From: an archaeon
GTDB lineage: Archaea; Thermoproteota; Nitrososphaeria; Nitrososphaerales; UBA183
DNA: 19,462 nucleotides
Assembly: GCA_021786335.1 (NCBI GenBank)
Contig: JAJYNM010000043.1
Span: 1-19,462 of the forward strand
Reading direction: 5' to 3'
The first letter of the stretch is position 1. Each line of letters starts with the position of its first letter. The notes under the pieces are model-generated. The model saw only the letters and a program-made list of their open reading frames with translations, ran no database searches and had not been told where the DNA came from. This document shows, piece by piece, positions 14,469-19,462 of this stretch. Both the position numbers and the translations under genes were made by a program.

Positions 14469-14486
14469 CTCAGCGGTCGCGCTGAG
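14469..14486. repeat. perfect inverted repeat, 7-bp stem
   Basis: CTCAGCG and CGCTGAG flank a GTCG loop. It stands in the gene-poor region with two further strong stems within 200 nt. Confidence 0.5.
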
Positions 14487-14657
14487 GACGACGAACGGTC
14501 GAAGTCGGAGCATGCCCGCGACGGGCAGAGGGTCTCGTGCATGTCAAGAAAGAACCCGTCCCAAACTGACCGGCCATCCGTACAGGTATCAGACAGGGCT
14601 CTCGCAAGGACAGGGCAAACCCCTACAGGCAAGAATGCGCGACTAACTCTCCCTGCC

Positions 14658-14686
14658 CGTCCAGCCCTGCCAAAGCCAGCTGGACG
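14658..14686. repeat. inverted repeat, 8-bp stem with 13-nt loop
   Basis: CGTCCAGC pairs with GCTGGACG. An outer pairing TGCCC (14654-14658) with GGGCA (14696-14700) can partly enclose it, so the element may be a longer folded RNA. Confidence 0.45.
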
Positions 14687-14756
14687 CAGCGGTGCGGGCA
14701 CCCTCGAACGGGAAGCGGCTACCTATCAGTGTTGCATGGAGAGCCGCGCCATTCGG

Positions 14757-15197
14757 TCACTTCCATCCAACCAAGACCCTGTGCTCCACTCGCATGCACC
14801 TGTCCATCACAAAGTCTATCTTCGCGTCCGATAGGATCCTCTTCGCCTCCTCGTTCTCCAGCCCCAGCTGGCCCCAGAAGACGAAAGGCCGTCCTGTGCT
14901 CTTCTTCATCTCCGCCACCTGCCTGGCTATCTCGGGGAACTCCTCCGCTGGCCTGAACACGTCGACCACCTCCACCTTCTCTGCCACCTCTCTGGGGATC
15001 CCAGCGAGCGTCGGATACGCCTTGTTCCCGTTCACCACGTCCGCGGTAGGGTTGACGGGGATGATGGTGTAGCCCTGCGCCTGGAGGTACGCGGGGACTG
15101 TGAACGCCTCTTTCTCCGGGTTCTTTGACGCCCCGACAACCGCTATTGTCCTGTACTGCTTCATCACTTCGGCTGGAATGACTGTGAACTTCTCCAT
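14757..15197 (-). CDS. CoA-binding Rossmann protein (YccU-like, CoA_binding_2)
   Basis: 146 aa, ATG start. The fold matches small CoA-binding proteins related to succinyl-CoA synthetase alpha: RTIAVVGASKNPEKEAFTVP (16-35) for the nucleotide loop, GYTIIPVNPTADVVNGNKAYP (42-62), VVDVFRPAEEFPEIARQV (77-94), VFWGQLGLENEEAKRIL (106-122) and the closing DRCMRVEH (132-139). Such stand-alone domains bind CoA or acyl-CoA; their cellular role is mostly unknown. A TATA element (GTATTAACC, minus strand, 15221-15229) is centred 28 nt before the start. The 3' neighbour is the gene-poor region. Confidence 0.85.
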   Translation of the reverse strand: MEKFTVIPAEVMKQYRTIAVVGASKNPEKEAFTVPAYLQAQGYTIIPVNPTADVVNGNKAYPTLAGIPREVAEKVEVVDVFRPAEEFPEIARQVAEMKKSTGRPFVFWGQLGLENEEAKRILSDAKIDFVMDRCMRVEHRVLVGWK

Positions 15198-15314
15198 GGA
15201 GGCTTCGCTCCCTCCCCGGTTAATACGGCTGTCGGGGTTTGCCGCTCCCCGGTGGGAATGTCGAGTCCAAGGCCTCCGTGCCGATCTGGCAGGTCCGGCG
15301 GCCTGAGGACCTTC

Positions 15315-15698
15315 TCACCTGAGGACCAGGAACTCTTTGCTGTTCGGTTCCTTGCCAGCCCAGCGCTTCGACCACGAAGCCAGCTCCAGTAGAATCTTGT
15401 AGATTTCATGCCCCTTCACGGTGAGAGAATACTCTATCCTCGGCTTCTCTTCCGCATAGACCTTCCTCTGCACAACGCCGAACTTCTCCAGCTGCGAGAG
15501 GCGCTCTGCAAGCGAGGTGGCGCTTATCCCGACTATGTGCCGTTTCAGCTCGTTGAATCTGGTTGGCTCTATCTGGCCCAACATGTGAATCGTAGGCAGG
15601 GTCCAAGTCCTGGTGATCTCGTTCCATGTCTGATGCACGACCGCACAAGAGTCCAGAGCCTTCCGGTCGAGCTGTTCTGACTTGACTAGACTGACCAT
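15315..15698 (-). CDS. HxlR-family winged-helix regulator
   Basis: 127 aa from ATG 15698. The HxlR pattern is clear: an N-terminal Cys (DSCAVVHQ), then TWTLPTIHMLG, RFNELKRHIVGISATSLAERLSQLE (recognition helix), KFGVVQRKVY, the wing with PRIEYSLTVKGHEI, and a C-terminal helix with Trp (LELASWSKRW). HxlR proteins are dimeric and often respond to redox or aldehyde stress through that Cys. The frame is open to 15830, but those residues are not family-like and contain the promoter. CTTTAAAG (15725-15732) sits 30 nt before the ATG. It is divergent from the HtrA protease, a plausible target. Confidence 0.85.
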   Translation of the reverse strand: MVSLVKSEQLDRKALDSCAVVHQTWNEITRTWTLPTIHMLGQIEPTRFNELKRHIVGISATSLAERLSQLEKFGVVQRKVYAEEKPRIEYSLTVKGHEIYKILLELASWSKRWAGKEPNSKEFLVLR

Positions 15699-15724
15699 GG
15701 CCGAACTCGTGCGGCCCGCGCTTG

Positions 15725-15732
15725 CTTTAAAG
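15725..15732. promoter_or_regulatory. palindromic TATA element between hxlR-type gene and htrA
   Basis: CTTTAAAG is perfectly self-complementary, centred 30 nt from the minus-strand ATG (15698). No other AT-rich run precedes the plus-strand gene, so it may drive both; in that case htrA has a leader of about 50 nt. Confidence 0.5.
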
Positions 15733-15805
15733 TGTACCTGGGCCCGTCCCACACAGAGCGCCCGAGGCGGAGGACGCAACGGACACGTTTTCCCTGCGCC
15801 AAGGT

Positions 15806-16828
15806 GTGAGCGACATGTGCGCGAAGCCACTCAACAATAGTGCGGTCTGCGACGGGCTCGCCATGGCGCTTTCAGGATTCGAGTACCAGGTGACCGAAGC
15901 GGTGGAGAAAGTCAGCGGAAGCATCGTCAGCATATCAAGCACGAGGCTGGAACGGCGGTTCTTCGGCTTGGTCCCATTCGAAGGGCAAGGGTCAGGGATC
16001 ATCCTGGACAGGGGCGGGCTCATCGTCACGAACAACCACGTCATCGACGGAGCGAGCCAGGTCCAGGTCAGCCTCAAGGATGGCAGGACCTTCACGGGGG
16101 CTGTGGTCGGCTCCGACGAGGCCACGGACGTAGCCGTCATCAGGGTGGATGAATCGCAGCTCCCGGCGGCAGACCTCGGCGACTCTGAGTCGGTCCGGGT
16201 GGGGCAGTTCGTCCTCGCCATCGGCAATGCATTGGCTCTACCCGGCGGACCTACCATCTCGATGGGCGTGCTAAGTGCGAAGGGGCGGCCTCTCCCGGGG
16301 ACCGATTTCATCTTCGAAGGCCTCCTGCAGACCGACGCGGCGGTCAACCCTGGCAACAGCGGAGGGCCCCTGGCAGACCTCGGTGGAAAGATCATAGGGA
16401 TGACCACCATGATGATCCCCTACGCCCAGGGGATGGGGTTCGCCATCCCGATAAACACGGTCAAGAAAATCGCCCAGGAGATACTCGAGAGCGGCAGGGT
16501 CAGCCGGCGGTGGATCGGAATCTCAGGGGTCGATGTGACCCCTCAACTGGCCCGCAGATACAACCTGCAGGCCGACCGAGGGTTTCTCGTGGCCGAGGTT
16601 GTCCCCAGGAGCCCAGCGTACTACTCGGGGCTCCGAAACGGAGACGTCATAGTAGCCGCCGACGGCGCCGAGGTCAAGCAGACCAAGGACCTCCTGCTGG
16701 CGGTCTCGAGGTCCCAGGCAGGCGGCCGCATCAGGCTCGAGGTCAACAGGCTCGGGCGGATCGGGCCGCTTGACGTCAGCCCGACGGACGCGCCTCCTCT
16801 CCTGCAGTCCCAGGGGAGACAGGGCTGA
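15806..16828 (+). CDS. htrA: HtrA/Deg-type serine protease with PDZ domain, no signal peptide
   Basis: 340 aa from a GTG; no start codon exists further upstream in frame back to the promoter, and ATG 15815 is an alternative. The trypsin-like domain shows His78 (IVTNNHVIDG), Asp108 (ATDVAVIRVD) and Ser185 (NPGNSGGPL). A PDZ domain fills about 232-325 (GFLVAEVVPRSPAYYSGLRNGDVIVAADG). HtrA proteins degrade or chaperone misfolded proteins. The N-terminus (SDMCAKPLNNSAVCDGLAMAL) shows neither a signal peptide nor a membrane anchor, so it should act in the cytoplasm, unlike most bacterial Deg proteases. The thermosome in the same window is another protein-quality gene, though not adjacent. Confidence 0.9.
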   Translation: MSDMCAKPLNNSAVCDGLAMALSGFEYQVTEAVEKVSGSIVSISSTRLERRFFGLVPFEGQGSGIILDRGGLIVTNNHVIDGASQVQVSLKDGRTFTGAVVGSDEATDVAVIRVDESQLPAADLGDSESVRVGQFVLAIGNALALPGGPTISMGVLSAKGRPLPGTDFIFEGLLQTDAAVNPGNSGGPLADLGGKIIGMTTMMIPYAQGMGFAIPINTVKKIAQEILESGRVSRRWIGISGVDVTPQLARRYNLQADRGFLVAEVVPRSPAYYSGLRNGDVIVAADGAEVKQTKDLLLAVSRSQAGGRIRLEVNRLGRIGPLDVSPTDAPPLLQSQGRQG

Positions 16829-16948
16829 CCGACCGTCGACAGGACGAAGCGGCTCGCCGTCCGCTCTTGGCGTTCCACGCTGTCGTCTCAGGCAGCCTCC
16901 GCGCCCAGCCCTGAACCACTCATAGCGAGGGCTGGCCCCCGCCAACCG

Positions 16949-16954
16949 TTTATA
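16949..16954 (+). promoter_or_regulatory. TATA element for the NDP-sugar pyrophosphorylase-like gene
   Basis: TTTATA is centred 25.5 nt before the ATG at 16977, predicting a leaderless mRNA. A GC-rich palindromic stretch (about 16961-16974) separates the two. Confidence 0.6.
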
Positions 16955-16976
16955 CCGAAAGCCCCGCGGGGGGGCC

Positions 16977-17720
16977 ATGCGCCGTGTCACCCAGGCCGCC
17001 ATACTATGCGGCGGGAGGGGGGAACGGCTGAAACCCCTCACAGACTACTTCCAGAAGGTCATGATACCTATCGGGCCAAAGAAGCTCCCCCTCCTGGCCT
17101 ACACCATAGCGATCATGAAGCGCCATGGAATCACCAACATCGCCCTGCTTACCGGATACAGGTCTGAGGACATAAGGCGGTACTTCGGCGACGGCTCGCA
17201 GCATGGGGTGAAGCTGTCCTACTCCGAGGACCCGAAGGGGCTGAAGGGGAGCCTGAATGCGGTAGCTCACGCCCTGCGAGACGGCGCCATACGCTGCGAC
17301 GAGCTCCTGGTCTACTATGGAGACATCCTGACGGACCTCGACGTCACCCAGCTCCTCGCGACCCACCGCAGGACCAAGGCGGACCTCACTCTCGTCCTCG
17401 ACAGGGGCTACTCCCTCCCCGTGGGGGTGGCCGATGTCAACGACGGGCAGGTGACGTCATTCCGGGAGAAGCCGAGGCTCGACCTGACAGTGACCACCGG
17501 ACCGATGGTTGTCGGCCCGAGGGGGATGGCCCTGATGGGCAAATTGGCCGGCCGCAAGCGACCAGACCTCATGACAGACTTCGTCCCTGAGATGATCCAC
17601 AGAGGCGGGAAGGTGAGCGCCTTCTACACCGAGAAGGAGTGGTTCGACGTCGGCACCGTCTCGACCTTCATGAAGCTCAACGAGGAGCTCGCCAGGCATC
17701 CGCTAGCGTACGTGGGCTGA
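16977..17720 (+). CDS. NDP-sugar pyrophosphorylase-like nucleotidyltransferase
   Basis: 247 aa. The N-terminus AAILCGGRGERLKPLTD (7-23) is the nucleotide-binding loop G-G-x-G-x-R-L, followed by the phosphate-binding Lys segment (QKVMIPIG, 26-33), GITNIALLTGYRSEDI (51-66), the loop KGLKGSLNAV (87-96), the metal-site Asp in VYYGDIL (112-118) and the closing WFDVGTVSTFMKLNEEL. These enzymes join a sugar-1-phosphate to NTP to make NDP-sugar for glycan, S-layer or lipid glycosylation. The sugar and nucleotide cannot be fixed from sequence. It lacks the C-terminal beta-helix of bifunctional relatives. The start is placed by the TATA spacing. Confidence 0.85.
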   Translation: MRRVTQAAILCGGRGERLKPLTDYFQKVMIPIGPKKLPLLAYTIAIMKRHGITNIALLTGYRSEDIRRYFGDGSQHGVKLSYSEDPKGLKGSLNAVAHALRDGAIRCDELLVYYGDILTDLDVTQLLATHRRTKADLTLVLDRGYSLPVGVADVNDGQVTSFREKPRLDLTVTTGPMVVGPRGMALMGKLAGRKRPDLMTDFVPEMIHRGGKVSAFYTEKEWFDVGTVSTFMKLNEELARHPLAYVG

Positions 17721-17733
17721 TGCGAAGAGCCTG

Positions 17734-18858
17734 TCAGTCCTCGCGCCAACGGAAGAACTTCACAGCCAGGGCGAAGACCACCACTGAGATAGCCAGCAGC
17801 AGCGCCATGTCGGTGTAGGCGGCTTCGAAGTTGCCGTAGATCATCACCTCGTTCAACCCGTCGATCATGTAATAGAGAGGCAGGACGTGGGCGACCGCCT
17901 GGAGGTACTTGGGCATAGAGCTCACGGGGAAGAACGTCCCAGAGAGGAACATCATAGGGAACGTCACGAGGTTGCCTACGACCGACGCCGCTTCGGGGGT
18001 GTTGGAGACGGTCCCCACCAACATCCCAAGGGAGACGAAGAAGAACGGCCCAAGCAGAAGGAACATGCCTATCCCCCAGTTCAGCGCTATGTGGGCGCCG
18101 AACACGTAGACCCCGACCGCTGTCATCAGGACGAAGGAGACCACGGTGGTGCAGACGTACCAGATTATCTTCGACAGCAGCCACTCCGTCTTGGTGAGGG
18201 GCGTGAGCGACAGCAGTTTGAACACCTTGTCGCGTCGGTAGGTGGAGCTCATGTTGACCATTGCAAACATGGGGCTGGTAAGGGCGGCGAACCCTATGAG
18301 GCCGGGGACGAGGAAGTCGATGTACTTGTAGTTGGAAGACACGGCGGTCCGCGACGCTATGCCTACATGATGCACCCCGGTGGCGCCACGCACGTTGAAC
18401 CCGTTAACCACCTCTGCGACTATCCCTGAGACAACAGCACTTGTGGTCGACGAGGGATTGCCGAAGACAGTCACGTTCACATCCTGGCCCGACTCGAAGG
18501 CAAGGCTGAAGTTGGCAGGGATGACTATGCCGTCTGAGGCTGACTTCGAAGAGAGGTACTGCGAGAAGTTAACGTCCGTCGGGGCGAGCCTCAGGCACAG
18601 GCCCGCGCTGCTGCTGTTGCTGCAGTAGTTCGACGTGCTGTTCAGGGCGGAAACGAAGGCCGCCCCCACCGGGCCTATGTCATTGTTCTGCACGTAGACC
18701 GTGGACTGGCTGACCCCTCCCCCGGAGAAGATCGCCCCGAAGAGCAGGATGAGTATGACAGGGAAGACAAGCGTGAAGAAGAAACCCTCCCTGCTCCTGA
18801 GGCTCGACCTGCCATAGACCTTCAGGTCGGACATCGTCCTGCTCAGGCTGAACCTCAT
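17734..18858 (-). CDS. ABC-2 type exporter permease
   Basis: 374 aa from ATG 18858 (GTG 18861 is one codon upstream). The layout is that of DrrB-like ABC-2 permeases: a cytoplasmic N-terminus, TM1 (FFFTLVFPVILILLFGAIF, about 26-44), a large extracytoplasmic loop of about 120 residues with Ser/Asn-rich sequence and two Cys, then five helices in the C-terminal half and a short tail (KFFRWRED). It pairs with the ATPase to export a drug, lipid or polymer. The stop of the ATPase and this ATG overlap in TGATG, and GGGGAGGGGGG upstream is a strong ribosome site, so the two are translationally coupled. It converges with the pyrophosphorylase gene, leaving 13 nt between stops. Confidence 0.85.
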   Translation of the reverse strand: MRFSLSRTMSDLKVYGRSSLRSREGFFFTLVFPVILILLFGAIFSGGGVSQSTVYVQNNDIGPVGAAFVSALNSTSNYCSNSSSAGLCLRLAPTDVNFSQYLSSKSASDGIVIPANFSLAFESGQDVNVTVFGNPSSTTSAVVSGIVAEVVNGFNVRGATGVHHVGIASRTAVSSNYKYIDFLVPGLIGFAALTSPMFAMVNMSSTYRRDKVFKLLSLTPLTKTEWLLSKIIWYVCTTVVSFVLMTAVGVYVFGAHIALNWGIGMFLLLGPFFFVSLGMLVGTVSNTPEAASVVGNLVTFPMMFLSGTFFPVSSMPKYLQAVAHVLPLYYMIDGLNEVMIYGNFEAAYTDMALLLAISVVVFALAVKFFRWRED

Positions 18859-19462
18859 CACTCTCCCCCCTCCCCGACGCCCCCGCTTTCGCCGACCAGC
18901 TTGAGGAAGACGTCTTCCAGGCTATCCCTCCTGACCGTGAGGTCTTCCCAGGCGGCTCCGGACTCCTCGATGGCGCCGAGCGCCGCCATGGCGTCGGCCT
19001 TGTCCCTCAGGAAGATGGTCACTTCGCCCGCGCCGCCTTCCACACGCAGTCTCGTGTTCTCCCTGAGATACTTCAAGAGGTCGTCGCCCCCCTTCACCAC
19101 CATCCGCTGCCCCGACCCGAACCTTGACTCTATCTCCTCAGTGGTCCCCATGGCGACGATCTTCCCGTGCTTCATTATCGCGACCCTGTCGGCAAGCTCC
19201 TCTGCCTCCTCGAGGTAGTGGGTGGTCAGCATCACAGTCCTCCCTTCGTCCTTGAGCTTCCTGACCACCTCCCAGACTGCCCTCCGCGCCTGCGGGTCCA
19301 GGCCTGTCGTAGGCTCGTCCAGGAAGATGACATGTGGGTCGTTGACAAGCGAGAGCGCCATGCCCAGCTTCTGCTTCTGCCCTCCCGAAAGGTTCTGGAA
19401 CCAGACGTTGGAAGCGTCGTCAAGAATCACCCTCCTCAGAAGCTCGTCTGGGTCCACCTTTT
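18858..19462 (-). CDS. ABC exporter ATP-binding subunit, 5' end beyond window
   Basis: About 200 C-terminal residues are present; the frame runs on through the window edge (the codon before 19457 is AAG), so the Walker A part lies outside. Visible are the ABC signature NLSGGQKQKLGMAL, Walker B VIFLDEPTTGLDPQ, and the H-loop MLTTHYLEEAEELADRVAIM. A C-terminal domain of about 95 residues ends DSLEDVFLKLVGESG, typical of DrrA-like drug or polymer exporters (DUF4162 type). It powers the permease encoded immediately downstream. Confidence 0.9.
   Translation of the reverse strand, partial: KVDPDELLRRVILDDASNVWFQNLSGGQKQKLGMALSLVNDPHVIFLDEPTTGLDPQARRAVWEVVRKLKDEGRTVMLTTHYLEEAEELADRVAIMKHGKIVAMGTTEEIESRFGSGQRMVVKGGDDLLKYLRENTRLRVEGGAGEVTIFLRDKADAMAALGAIEESGAAWEDLTVRRDSLEDVFLKLVGESGGVGEGGE

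Larger units (their letters stand above)
14204..14756. other. gene-poor region with several hairpins
   Basis: I find no convincing protein here; the open frames that cross it are low-complexity and overlap antisense to the next gene. It holds a T6 run (14310-14315), a TATA-like GTTAAAAGG (about 14411-14419), and perfect hairpins at 14469-14486 (7 bp, loop GTCG), 14513-14527 (6 bp, loop CGA) and 14658-14686 (8 bp, 13-nt loop), plus an imperfect one at 14252-14267. On the minus strand a T5 run (about 14341-14345) could end a transcript. A structured non-coding RNA is possible; no known RNA family was matched. Confidence 0.45.

Noticed and set aside
14600..14640. GGGCAAACCCC followed by GGCAAG, resembling a conserved RNase P RNA segment
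   Set aside because: The other conserved segments (GAGGAAAGUC, ACAGAA and GUAAGAGC-type) are absent on both strands, so the match is probably chance.
14327..14701. 124-codon open frame on the minus strand in the gene-poor region
   Set aside because: Composition is not protein-like (Arg/Ala/Gly/Ser runs, no conserved pattern) and it crosses the strong inverted repeats.
14690..14715. CCCGTTCGAGGG on the minus strand as a possible tRNA T-arm
   Set aside because: The bases flanking a 7-nt TTCGAGG loop do not pair correctly, and no D or anticodon arm is found upstream.
14352..14834. 160-codon open frame on the plus strand
   Set aside because: The product is low-complexity, rich in Arg, Ser and Pro without any fold pattern, and its end runs antisense through the CoA-binding protein gene.
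1..19462. CRISPR array, insertion sequence, integrase or attachment site
   Set aside because: No regularly spaced direct repeats, transposase or recombinase motifs, or terminal inverted repeats were seen on reading both strands.

Overview
The window reads as a chromosomal segment of a GC-rich archaeon. Direct signs are a thermosome (group II chaperonin), a geranylgeranyl-reductase-type flavoprotein (archaeal lipid saturation), a HerA/NurA-type pair, TrmB, TetR and HxlR regulators, and AT-rich TATA elements placed about 25-31 nt before many start codons, the geometry of leaderless archaeal transcription. An ESCRT-III (CdvB-type) protein narrows the source to a lineage with Cdv division, most likely TACK and perhaps Nitrososphaerota-like; the finer assignment is inference. 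Non-ATG starts (GTG, TTG) are common. I see no CRISPR array, insertion sequence, integrase, rRNA or convincing tRNA.

Layout: 1-1237 holds two small hairpins, an MscL-like channel with an unusual N-terminal extension, and a CdvB-type ESCRT-III gene. 1279-3939 holds a TrmB-type regulator divergent from a geranylgeranyl reductase, both apparently served by one central TATATA element, then a PPOX/F420-type split-barrel oxidoreductase. 3940-6633 (minus strand) holds a TetR regulator, a thermosome subunit and a pterin-4a-carbinolamine dehydratase. The last is divergent from a run of three small unrecognised genes (6696-7714), again around one central AT-rich element. 7716-8953 (minus) holds a nucleotidyltransferase-fold protein and an unrecognised small protein. 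9071-12693 is a two-gene operon of an oversized NurA-like nuclease and a HerA-like ATPase, not flanked by mre11/rad50 inside the window. 12716-14203 (minus) is a DHA2-type multidrug MFS exporter. 14204-14756 has no convincing gene but several strong hairpins. 14757-15698 (minus) holds a CoA-binding Rossmann protein and an HxlR regulator; the latter is divergent from a signal-peptide-less HtrA/Deg protease (15806-16828). 16977-17720 is an NDP-sugar pyrophosphorylase-like enzyme. 17734-19462 (minus) is an ABC-2 exporter: permease plus ATPase, the ATPase cut by the window end.

The most interesting items are the NurA/HerA-like operon (large insertion in the nuclease, first Walker A glycine replaced by alanine in the ATPase, nearby nucleotidyltransferase-like gene) and the nearly symmetric bidirectional leaderless promoters. 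All family calls come from reading motifs in the translations; no database search was run.
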